Assembly: GCA_963665915.2 (NCBI GenBank)
Contig: CAXXSG010000004.1
Location: forward strand, 434,001 to 498,000
DNA: 64,000 nt
DNA from: JAFGRU01 sp963665915
GTDB lineage: Bacteria > Desulfobacterota > Desulfuromonadia > Desulfuromonadales > JAAYDE01
Direction of reading: 5' to 3'
A program made the translations under genes and the position numbers. Within the stretch, counting starts at the first letter, position 1, and the number at the start of each line of letters is the position of its first letter. Positions 54,809 to 62,746 of the stretch are shown here, piece after piece. The notes beneath the pieces are model-generated. The model was given only the letters and a program-made list of their open reading frames with translations, ran no database searches and was not told the origin of the DNA.

Positions 54809-55951
54809 TTATTCCTTTTCCCCGCCCTTGCCCATGAACAGATTGAGGTTTTTCTCTTTGAGCTGTTCCCCCAGAGAAACCCGCAATCCCTTCTGGCCAA
54901 CAGGCGGTTTGTTTTTTCCTTCGGAGCGAGCGACAGAAGTCGGCCGTGCCGCCGGTTCTGTTTTATCAGGTTTTTCAACACGCCTGTCCGTGCTGCCGGC
55001 ATTAGTTTTTCCTTTGTAAAAATAGCGTTCCATCAAGCGATGATAACCGGTCCAGGCATTGTCTTCGTTCAGATCGCTTTCCACATGATTGCGAACGGCG
55101 TTAATCTTGGCATCAAGATCGTCGAGCATATGCAGAATCACCCCTTCCAGAACCTTAGGGCGCTTGGGGGAGCCATATTCATACTGCCCGTGGTGGGAAA
55201 GGATCAGGTGTTTCAGGAGAGCGGCCTTTTCCCGCGGGAAAGGCTGGACGTCGCGGATCTTTTCGTCGAGCATCTCCACACCCATCGTGATATGACCCAG
55301 GAGTTTTCCATCATCCGTGTATTCGAAACTTCTCAGATAGGCCAGTTCCTCGATCTTGCCGATATCGTGCAACAAAGCACCGGTCATCAGAAGATCAGGA
55401 TCGACCCCCGTATAGCGCCGACCGATCTCGCCAGCCAGTTCAGCCACGGCCAGGGAATGTTCCAGAAGACCGCCGAGGTAGGCATGGTGCATAGTCTTGG
55501 CAGCAGGTGCCATACTGAACTTGCGGAGAAAAGACTCATCCTGCAAAAAGGCTTCGAGAAGTTTTCGATAGTCAGGGTCCACCACAACGGCGACCTGTTC
55601 CCGGAAAGCCGCTGTCAGCTCTTCACTCGAACGTTCCGCCACAGGAAGAAATTCACCGAGATCGACCTCCTCTTCCGGCACCGCTTCCAGGCCCTGCACC
55701 ACCACCTGCATCTTGCCCAGATAGAGAGAGGCCTTGCCCCGGATGCGAAGAAAATCATCGCGCTGAAAAAGACTGTCGAACTCTTCGACACGGTCCCATA
55801 TCCGGCCTTCGACTTCACCGCTACGGTCCATCAGCTTGACGGTCATATAGGGTTTGCCGTTCTTGGCCAGAGCCATTATTTTTTCGCGGACGAGAAAAAC
55901 ATCTTCAATCGTTTCTCTCTCGCGGATTTGCGAAACAAATGTTTTTTTCAC
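54809..55951 (-). CDS. OB-fold/HD-domain 3'-5' exonuclease-like protein (YhaM type)
   Basis: 380 residues. An N-terminal OB fold (GKPYMTVKLMDRSGEVEGRIWD) precedes an HD domain (MHHAYLGGLLEHSLAVAELA; LLHDIGKIEELAY; LSHHGQYEYGSP). The combination belongs to YhaM-type nucleases. A polar tail (about 320-380) is variable. Start is GTG 55951 after AGGATG. Cytoplasmic. Confidence 0.88.
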   Translation of the reverse strand: MKKTFVSQIRERETIEDVFLVREKIMALAKNGKPYMTVKLMDRSGEVEGRIWDRVEEFDSLFQRDDFLRIRGKASLYLGKMQVVVQGLEAVPEEEVDLGEFLPVAERSSEELTAAFREQVAVVVDPDYRKLLEAFLQDESFLRKFSMAPAAKTMHHAYLGGLLEHSLAVAELAGEIGRRYTGVDPDLLMTGALLHDIGKIEELAYLRSFEYTDDGKLLGHITMGVEMLDEKIRDVQPFPREKAALLKHLILSHHGQYEYGSPKRPKVLEGVILHMLDDLDAKINAVRNHVESDLNEDNAWTGYHRLMERYFYKGKTNAGSTDRRVEKPDKTEPAARPTSVARSEGKNKPPVGQKGLRVSLGEQLKEKNLNLFMGKGGEKE

Positions 55952-55978
55952 AGTATCATCCTGTTTTTATAGTGGAAA

Positions 55979-57589
55979 TTATCCATCTCTTTTGTTGATG
56001 GACTCGCACCGCCCATTGTGTTGGACCGCAATACATTCCGCAGCGTTAAGGCCGTCCACCGCCGAACTGACGATGCCCCCGGCGTAACCTGCCCCTTCTC
56101 CTGCCGGATAGAGGCCCGGATGGGAGAGCGACTGAGCGTCCTCCCCCCGTAATATTCTCAGCGGTGCGGAAGTCCGGCTTTCAATACCGGACAAGGTCGC
56201 CTCGGCGCAAACAAAACCGAGCATCTTGCGATCAAACCAGGGGAGCGCCTCGCGCAGTTCCTCAACCACAAAGGGAGGGAGTATCTCGGCCAGATCCGCT
56301 TCGCAGATACCGGGACGGGCGCTGGAACGAAGAGTACCATCCCCTTTTCCCATAAACCGCAACAGATTCTGGGCCGGGACGAAATAATTCCCCCCTCCAG
56401 CCTGAAAAGCTTTTTCCTCCCAGCGGCGCTGGAAGCGAACCCCGGCAAGGGGGTCCTCACCATCAAAATCACCACGCTGAACGGAAACCACCAGGGCGCT
56501 GTTGGAAAACGCACCGTCCCGCTCCAACCGGCTCATACCGTTGACCACCAGGCCGCCAGGTTCCGAGGAAGCAACGATCACCGCTCCGCCGGGACACATG
56601 CAGAAAGAGTATGTGCCCCGCCCCGAAACCGGATTATTATAGCTCAATCGATAATCGGCGACCGGCAGGCGAGGATGATCCGCATGACCCCACTGGATTG
56701 TGTTAATCAAAGCCGCCGGATGTTCCACCCGCAGACCGACGGCAAAGGCTTTGCTCTCCAGAGCGACCCCTTTTTCATGCAGCATCCGGTAGGTATCCCG
56801 GGCGCTGTGGCCGGGGGCCAGCACCAGCGACGAGCAGGCGCATTCCTCGCAGCCATTAAGGATGCCGCCGCCTATCCGCCCTTTGTAGGTCGAAAACCCG
56901 GTCAGCCGGGTTTGGAAACGAATATCCACACCCAGGTCAAGGAGCCGTTTCCGGAAGTTGACCAGCACCTGACGCAGCCGGTCGGTCCCGACGTGGGGTT
57001 TGGCTTCCACGAGAATATCTTCGGGAGCTCCGCACGCCACGAGGTTCTGCAAAATCTCGCTAACCCGGGAGTCATTGATCCGGGTCGTCAGCTTGCCGTC
57101 GGAAAAAGTGCCCGCACCCCCTTCTCCAAACTGGGGATTGCTCTCAGGATCAAGAGAGCCCTTCTCCCACAACAGGTTGACGTCGCGGCATCTCTTCTCC
57201 AGCTCGCGACCACGCTCGATCAGGATCACCTCGGCCCCACACCGGGCGAGCCTCAGGGCCGCGAAGAGTCCCGCCGGGCCCATTCCGACCACCAGCACCC
57301 GGTGTTTGCGACTGATGCGGATTATTTCCGGGGGACTATAGCGTGGGGCTTGCCGTAAGTTTTTATTGTCTTTCCAACGCCCCAGCAATCGATCTTCGTC
57401 GGCGACCTCAAAATCGACGGTGAAAACTCTGATAATCCTCGACTTGCGGCGCGCGTCGATCCCTTTGCGCACCACCTGCAGCCCGCTGATATCGCCAGGA
57501 CGGACATCAATCAGTTTGGCTACCTTCTCCAGAAGCCTGTTTTCATCTTCTTCCAGACCGAGCGAAACCTGGCTGAGGCGAAGTGTCAT
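55979..57589 (-). CDS. COG2509-type FAD-dependent dehydrogenase
   Basis: 536 residues with a Rossmann FAD site (RVLVVGMGPAGLFAALRLA), the family signature NPQFGEGGAGTFSDGKL, and a C-terminal FAD segment LYPAGEGAGYAGGIVSSAVDGL. Function unclear. Start ATG 57589; GTG 57595 is possible. The last residues (VQHNGRCESINK) are coded by a fragment of repeat family 2, so the C-terminal tail is not the original one. Confidence 0.87.
   Translation of the reverse strand: MTLRLSQVSLGLEEDENRLLEKVAKLIDVRPGDISGLQVVRKGIDARRKSRIIRVFTVDFEVADEDRLLGRWKDNKNLRQAPRYSPPEIIRISRKHRVLVVGMGPAGLFAALRLARCGAEVILIERGRELEKRCRDVNLLWEKGSLDPESNPQFGEGGAGTFSDGKLTTRINDSRVSEILQNLVACGAPEDILVEAKPHVGTDRLRQVLVNFRKRLLDLGVDIRFQTRLTGFSTYKGRIGGGILNGCEECACSSLVLAPGHSARDTYRMLHEKGVALESKAFAVGLRVEHPAALINTIQWGHADHPRLPVADYRLSYNNPVSGRGTYSFCMCPGGAVIVASSEPGGLVVNGMSRLERDGAFSNSALVVSVQRGDFDGEDPLAGVRFQRRWEEKAFQAGGGNYFVPAQNLLRFMGKGDGTLRSSARPGICEADLAEILPPFVVEELREALPWFDRKMLGFVCAEATLSGIESRTSAPLRILRGEDAQSLSHPGLYPAGEGAGYAGGIVSSAVDGLNAAECIAVQHNGRCESINKRDG
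55990..56024 (-). repeat. repeat family 2 fragment inside a coding region
   Basis: On the reverse strand, ACACAATGGGCGGTGCGAGT joins the left end and right end of family 2 (AGCACAATGG and GGCGGTGCGAGCCCATCAAC) with the middle deleted. It overlaps the last 11 codons or so of the COG2509 gene. Confidence 0.6.
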
Positions 57590-57603
57590 GGGCACCCAAT
57601 GAG

Positions 57604-57744
57604 GAGTCTGTCGAACTTAGGCATGAATCGACTACAAAAAAGGTAAATCAGGCCATATTTCCACAAATTTTCGACAAATAATCCCGCTATTCGCTCTCAA
57701 ATTTGCGAAAATCTGTCCTCAATTTCACATTTTCTCGTGACGAT
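57604..57744 (+). repeat. dispersed repeat family 3, copy 2
   Basis: Full-length partner of 50874-51006. The inverted arms CATATTTCCACAAATTT and AAATTTGCGAAAATCTG have diverged from the first copy but still pair at most positions. Lies directly upstream of the COG2509 gene's start and downstream of the sensor hybrid gene's end. Confidence 0.75.
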
Positions 57745-57789
57745 TTTCCAAGTCAGAAAGACTCCTTGGAAAAGATCACATCACCGGAA

Positions 57790-58983
57790 TTAACTTGCGA
57801 AAAGACTCTCTTCCCCCTCTTTTTTCAAAGGGAGCTGAATATGAAAGACCGCACCCGTCTCGGCTCGGCTTCCAATCCATATCTGTCCACCATAAGATTT
57901 GACAATTCTCAGAACCACCGACAGTCCGAAACCGGTCCCCTTCTCCTTGGTGGTAAAAAATGGATCAAACACCTTGCTGATATTTTCCGGAGGAATCCCC
58001 CTGCCGGTGTCTGCTACCATAATATTGATTCTCTTGTCATCGTGGCAAAGCTTTATTTCAAGTCTGCCCCCTTCGGCCATTTCAAAAATCGAATTGACAA
58101 ACAGGTTGGAAAAAATCTGCTCAATTTCACTGGGGTCAGCCAGAATTTCGGGGGGTATAGTCTGGATATCCTTCTCCACCAGAATTTTGTTCGTTTTAAG
58201 ATTCTCATCCAGCCCCTCCAGCACATTGTCAATAATCTCCGCCACGGAAACCTTTTCCGGGGAAAACTGAGAACGCTTGCTGGTGGCCAGAAGCTTGATC
58301 AGAATAGCATCGATGCGATCGATCTCCTGGAGAATCTTGTCAAGACACTCGGCATCCTCCGGATTGTCTTCCAGGCTCGGCTTCAAAACCTGAACAAAAA
58401 GGCTGACCGAGTTCAAGGGGTTGCGAATTTCATGGGCCATGCCGGCAATAAGGTGGCCCAGCGCCGCCATCTTTTCAGCCTGAAAAATTTCCTTGTGGGC
58501 GTTTTCCAGATCCCGGGTTTTTTCCTCGATACGCTTTTCCAACTCCAGATTCCACTTTTCGATTTCCTGGAGGAGCCGTTCCTTTTCCTGGCGAAGTTCC
58601 AGGTTGTTCAATTCGATACGCCGTATCCTCAGGACATTTCCGATCCGCTCCAATAGATTGCCGCTCTTGAAAGGCTTGAGAATATAATCCGAAGCGCCGG
58701 CCTTCATAAGCTCCACGGCAACTTCCTCGCTCCCCTTTCCGGTCAGCATCACCACATAAGTCTCCGGAAACTTGCTCCGGATTTTGCGCAGAACGGTCAT
58801 TCCATCCATGCCCGGCAGCATGTAATCAAGAAGAACGAGCGACGGTCTTTCCTCCTCCACAAGCTTAAGCGCAGTTTTCCCGTTCTGAGCTCGAATCGCC
58901 TGGTATCCCCGAGATTCGAGAACCAGCGAAGTCAGGTCAAGAATCATCTTTTCATCATCAACAACGAGAATCTTTTCCGCCAC
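57790..58983 (-). CDS. receiver domain-histidine kinase hybrid (REC first)
   Basis: About 397 residues, no membrane segment. An N-terminal receiver domain (KILVVDDEKM; phosphorylated Asp in LVLLDYMLPGMDG; Lys in YILKPFKSG), a coiled coil (about 130-180), HisKA with the His in AGMAHEIRNPLNS, and HATPase (FSNLFVNSIFEMAEGG; DTGRGIPP; GTGFGLSVV). Such soluble proteins take phosphate from another kinase and pass it on. Start is uncertain: GTG 58983 gives VAEKILVV; the longer frame upstream contains no signal. Confidence 0.88.
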   Translation of the reverse strand: MAEKILVVDDEKMILDLTSLVLESRGYQAIRAQNGKTALKLVEEERPSLVLLDYMLPGMDGMTVLRKIRSKFPETYVVMLTGKGSEEVAVELMKAGASDYILKPFKSGNLLERIGNVLRIRRIELNNLELRQEKERLLQEIEKWNLELEKRIEEKTRDLENAHKEIFQAEKMAALGHLIAGMAHEIRNPLNSVSLFVQVLKPSLEDNPEDAECLDKILQEIDRIDAILIKLLATSKRSQFSPEKVSVAEIIDNVLEGLDENLKTNKILVEKDIQTIPPEILADPSEIEQIFSNLFVNSIFEMAEGGRLEIKLCHDDKRINIMVADTGRGIPPENISKVFDPFFTTKEKGTGFGLSVVLRIVKSYGGQIWIGSRAETGAVFHIQLPLKKEGEESLFAS

Positions 58984-59028
58984 GGTTACCACACAAAAGG
59001 AAAAAGGGAAGAAATAATATCTACTTAA

Positions 59029-59070
59029 CAACCTGTCAAACGTTGGAACAAAGCTACTACGAAACCGCCA
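59029..59070 (+). repeat. fragment of repeat family 3
   Basis: ACCTGTCAAACG...GAACAAAGCTACTACGAAA resembles the left 40 bases of family 3 (GCCTGCCGGACTTAG...ATGAATCTACTGCGAAAT). The rest is missing. Confidence 0.4.
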
Positions 59071-59269
59071 AGCGGGGATCAATTTCCCCTTTTCACTTTA
59101 CGATGCCCCAGGCTCGACAGACTTTTAGAATACTATCAGACCCTAACGGCCGACAAGGAAAAATCAATATTTTACGACTGAACACACCGATACCAACAAA
59201 ATTCTGGATATTATTGATTTTTAATTCCGAAGCTTTGAGGTAAACTGGAGGAAAGATTGCACAAGATAG

Positions 59270-59302
59270 CGTACGGGCCTTTGGGGGAAACAGGCCTGTA
59301 CG
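59270..59302 (+). promoter_or_regulatory. hairpin upstream of the AI-2E transporter gene
   Basis: CGTACGGGCCT and AGGCCTGTACG form an eleven-pair stem with one wobble pair and an 11-base loop, ending 36 bases before the ATG. It has no T run after it, so it is not a simple terminator. It may be an operator or leader structure. Confidence 0.45.
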
Positions 59303-59337
59303 ATAAAAACGAGATAATCAGGAACCCCTGAAACGAT

Positions 59338-60384
59338 ATGCAGAAAATGAATTATTTGATCACGACAGCGGCTTTTGTGGTGGTGGTGGCCGGCATGCGG
59401 GCAGCCGAATCACTGCTCATCCCTTTTCTCCTCTCGGTTTTTATTGCCGTCATCTGCGCACCTTCGGTTTTCTGGCTGCAACGCAAAGGGATACCGACCA
59501 TCCTTTCGGTGCTGGGCGTGACCTTTGCAATTCTCGGTCTGGAAGTGGCTCTGGTCACTCTGATCGGCACCTCTATCAACGATTTCTCCTCGAATCTCCC
59601 CTTTTATCAGCAAAGGCTCACTGAAGAAACGACCAACCTCGTTTCCCTGCTGAATAAATACGGTATCGAATTCTCCGCCCAGTCCATCCTCAGTTATATC
59701 GATCCCGGAGCGGCCATGAGACTGACCGCCAATGTCCTGGCAAGCCTGGGGAGCGTCCTGACCAACACCTTTTTTATCGTTCTGACAATGATATTCATTC
59801 TTTTTGAAGCTTCGAGCATTCCGGCCAAACTCAAAATGGCTTTTGGGCATGTCGACGATTCCAAGCTGCATGATTTCACCGCCAGCCTCAACCGCTACAT
59901 GGCTATAAAAACCGTTAGCAGCTTCGGCACCGGCATAGCCGTCACCCTGCTCCTGAAATTCATCGGCGTCGACTACCCCATCCTCTGGGGAATTCTCGCC
60001 TTTCTTCTCAACTTTGTCCCCAGTATCGGCTCCATTATTGCGGCCATCCCCCCGGTTCTGCTTGCTTTTATCCAGTTCGGAGTCGGCAAAATGCTTATCC
60101 TGGTGATCGCCTACACCGTCGTTAATATCCTCGTCGGAAATGTCATCGAGCCCCGCTACATGGGACGGGGGCTGGGACTTTCCACCCTCATCGTTTTTCT
60201 CTCCCTGGTGTTCTGGGGCTGGGTCTTCGGGCCAATAGGGATGCTTCTTTCCGTTCCACTCACCATGACCCTTAAAATCGCCCTGGAGAGCCGCGAAGAC
60301 ACCCGCTGGCTGGCGATTCTGCTCGGACCGGAACCTCCCGCACCGCTTCCGGCACCGGCCAAATCTAAAAACGGTTCCGAGTAG
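59338..60384 (+). CDS. AI-2E family transporter/permease (PerM-like)
   Basis: 348 residues, about eight helices: three in the first 75 residues, a soluble helical region (about 75-145) and a second block of helices. The conserved C-terminal region is FLLNFVPSIGSIIAAIPPVLLAFIQFG followed by NVIEPRYMGRGLGLSTLIVFLSLVFWGWVFGPIGML. Members export autoinducer-2 or act as Na+/H+ exchangers; substrate not known. A polar tail (PEPPAPLPAPAK) ends the protein. Confidence 0.9.
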   Translation: MQKMNYLITTAAFVVVVAGMRAAESLLIPFLLSVFIAVICAPSVFWLQRKGIPTILSVLGVTFAILGLEVALVTLIGTSINDFSSNLPFYQQRLTEETTNLVSLLNKYGIEFSAQSILSYIDPGAAMRLTANVLASLGSVLTNTFFIVLTMIFILFEASSIPAKLKMAFGHVDDSKLHDFTASLNRYMAIKTVSSFGTGIAVTLLLKFIGVDYPILWGILAFLLNFVPSIGSIIAAIPPVLLAFIQFGVGKMLILVIAYTVVNILVGNVIEPRYMGRGLGLSTLIVFLSLVFWGWVFGPIGMLLSVPLTMTLKIALESREDTRWLAILLGPEPPAPLPAPAKSKNGSE

Positions 60385-60533
60385 AACAAAAAAAAATCTC
60401 TTTCAATTATCTCCCGGCAGACCGCTGGTAAGCAACCTGGTTTGGGGTAAACTTCTTATTAGAAAGGGATTAGTTTTCCTTTTCTCCCCTTGATCTATTT
60501 TTCCGGATTTCGTCATCAGCAAGGGAGGATACC

Positions 60534-61646
60534 ATGGAAAATATTTTCAGATTCTCGGACGATCTGGGTCCCGCCAAAATTATCCATGTTTACGAACCGC
60601 AGGTTAACCTCAAGGGCATTCTTGTGGTCGACAACGTGGCCCGAGGACCATCTATCGGCGGTATCCGTATGGCGCCGGATGTAACCACGGAGGAGTGTTT
60701 CCGCCTCGCCCGGGCCATGACCCTGAAAAACGCTGCCGCCGATCTGCCCCACGGCGGGGGCAAGGTCGTTGTGGTTGGTGATCCGCGCATGCCGAAAGAA
60801 CAGAAAGAACCGTTGATCCGAGCGCTCGCCTATGCCCTGCGCAAAGACGAGGAGTATATTTACGCACCGGACATGGGGACCAACGAGGAATGTATGGCCT
60901 GGATTCATGACGAAGTCGGCCGCGTCGTCGGACTCCCCCGGGAAGTGGGGGGCATCCCTCTGGATGAGGTCGGGGCCACCGGCTTCGGTCTCCGCCACGC
61001 TACCGATGTCGCCCTCCGCTATTGCGATTTCAAGCTCGAAGGAGCGCGTTTGGTCATCCAGGGCTTCGGCGCAGTCGGCTATCACGCCGCCCGTTTCCTG
61101 ACGCGCAAGGGAGCTCTGCTCATTGGCGTGGCCGACTCGCGAGGCGCCGTCCATCATCCACAGGGCCTCAACCTTAACGCCCTTTACCAGCTTAAACAGG
61201 AAGGGAAAAGCGTCAAGGATTTTCCCGACGGCAAGAGCCTGGCGGCCGAGGAAATCCTCGATATCGAGTGCGACATCTGGATTCCTGCGGCCCGTCCCGA
61301 CGTCATTCATGAAAAGAACGTCGACCGCCTGAAAACCAAACTGGTGGTTCAGGGCGCCAATATCGCCATTTCCCATGGCGCTGAAAAAATCCTGGATGAG
61401 CGGGGGGTTCTTTGCATTCCGGACTTTATCGCCAACGCCGGCGGCGTCATCTGTGCCGCCACGGAATACAAGGGATTAGGTGAAAAGGAAGCGTTTCAGG
61501 CCATTGAAGAAAAAATCCGGCGCAATACCCAGGAAATTCTGGAAGATGCCAAAAGTCGCAGGATTACTCCCCGCCAGGCAGCGGTGGAGATGGCCACCCG
61601 CCGGGTAAAAAGGGCTATGGAATTCCGTCGTTATAATATAATTTGA
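60534..61646 (+). CDS. Glu/Leu/Phe/Val dehydrogenase family protein
   Basis: Oxidatively deaminates an amino acid with NAD(P)+ or the reverse. 370 residues: catalytic Lys in DLPHGGGKVVVVGDPR, ATGFGLRHATDVAL, dinucleotide site VIQGFGAVGYHAARFL, and PDFIANAGGVICAATEY. The shorter length, compared with about 420-450 for glutamate dehydrogenase, is like leucine/phenylalanine-type enzymes. GGGAGGA precedes ATG 60534. Confidence 0.9.
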   Translation: MENIFRFSDDLGPAKIIHVYEPQVNLKGILVVDNVARGPSIGGIRMAPDVTTEECFRLARAMTLKNAAADLPHGGGKVVVVGDPRMPKEQKEPLIRALAYALRKDEEYIYAPDMGTNEECMAWIHDEVGRVVGLPREVGGIPLDEVGATGFGLRHATDVALRYCDFKLEGARLVIQGFGAVGYHAARFLTRKGALLIGVADSRGAVHHPQGLNLNALYQLKQEGKSVKDFPDGKSLAAEEILDIECDIWIPAARPDVIHEKNVDRLKTKLVVQGANIAISHGAEKILDERGVLCIPDFIANAGGVICAATEYKGLGEKEAFQAIEEKIRRNTQEILEDAKSRRITPRQAAVEMATRRVKRAMEFRRYNII

Positions 61647-62232
61647 ATCTTGTTAAGAAGCCGGGAGTCGAAAAGGACGGCTTGTTCCGAAAAGGAAGAA
61701 GCGGAATGCGTTTGCGCCAGATGGAACCCGACATCGGGGCTGTTTGTTCATTTTTTATGGCGTGAAAATTTTGAACAAAATTGTTTAACAACTTGTTTTT
61801 ATATAGTTTTTCAAAATTATTTTCTAAATTAAGGGGAATCAAAAATTTCTTTACTTCGACGTCAAGGTACAATTTCAAACATTAATGTCTTAAGCTGTCC
61901 ATCCCCCTCTCGTTTTTATCCGTTCTCTCTATTTACTCTGGACAGCATCGGATTTAATTCATAACATGTATCCATTATATGCCAGCCCGGATTACCTATA
62001 AAAGTTTCTCCTGACCCCCCCAGCAAAATTCAAATTCGGGCTTGAAACGATTTGTATCCTGCGCAAAAATCTGTTCAATCATGTGCGGAAGAAATGTGGC
62101 ATTTAAAAAACAATTGGATGATTTTGCAAAGTTGCAATTTTGACTCTGACGTTACAATTTAGTTTTTTCAAGATGCATCCATTTTTAATGAACATTGAAT
62201 GGGTCGCTTGTTTTTTTGGGGAGGAGTATCAA
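61647..62232. other. intergenic region upstream of the OmpA-like lipoprotein gene
   Basis: No gene seen; AT-rich between 61740 and 61960. A 20-to-25-base piece at about 61984 (CCCGGATTACCTATAAAAGT) resembles the left end of repeat family 1. GAGGAG at 62221-62226 is the ribosome binding site for the lipoprotein gene. Confidence 0.4.
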
Positions 62233-62739
62233 ATGAAAAATAAGATTATCTGGCTGTTAAGCGGGTTGTTGATTCTTACCGGGTGTGCCACCTCTGACCA
62301 ATCAAAGCAAAACCAGAAAATGGTTGAAGAAATTGAAAAAATGGAATTGGAGGTCAGGGAAATCGAGCGGGGTGTTGAGATCATTTTTCCAGAGGTGCTG
62401 CTCTTTGATTTCGACAGCGACCGTTTGAAACCAGCAGCCAAAGCCAAAATGCACAAAATCGCGGATGTTGTGAACGATCCCAAGGTCGAAGCCCGAACCA
62501 TTGCCGTTGAAGGCCACACCGATTCCATTGGCTATCCTGCTTACAATCTGGATCTTTCCAAGCGTCGCGCCCGGAGTGTTGGCCGTGGACTGGTTTTCAC
62601 CGGAGTGCGCAAAGAACGCCTGTCTCTCAAAGGGTTTGGTGAACTTAAACCCATCGCTCCCAACAAGAACCCGGATGGCAGCGATAATCCCGAAGCACGG
62701 ACCCGGAACCGACGGGTAGAGGTTATTATCGAGAACTAG
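62233..62739 (+). CDS. OmpA-family outer-membrane lipoprotein
   Basis: 168 residues: signal peptide with lipobox LTGC (Cys 18), a short coiled stretch (QNQKMVEEIEKMELEVREIERG) and an OmpA peptidoglycan-binding domain (about 55-165; LFDFDSDRLKPAA, EGHTDSIG, LSKRRARSV, NRRVEVII). Anchors the outer membrane to peptidoglycan. The longer frame from 62140 has no site; GAGGAG fits ATG 62233. Seven bases before the ExeA-like gene, so probably one transcript. Confidence 0.92.
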   Translation: MKNKIIWLLSGLLILTGCATSDQSKQNQKMVEEIEKMELEVREIERGVEIIFPEVLLFDFDSDRLKPAAKAKMHKIADVVNDPKVEARTIAVEGHTDSIGYPAYNLDLSKRRARSVGRGLVFTGVRKERLSLKGFGELKPIAPNKNPDGSDNPEARTRNRRVEVIIEN

Positions 62740-62746
62740 GTTTCCA

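Noticed and set aside
61615..61878. Reverse 87-codon frame in the intergenic region after the dehydrogenase
   Set aside because: AT-rich chance frame without start signal; overlaps the end of the dehydrogenase gene.
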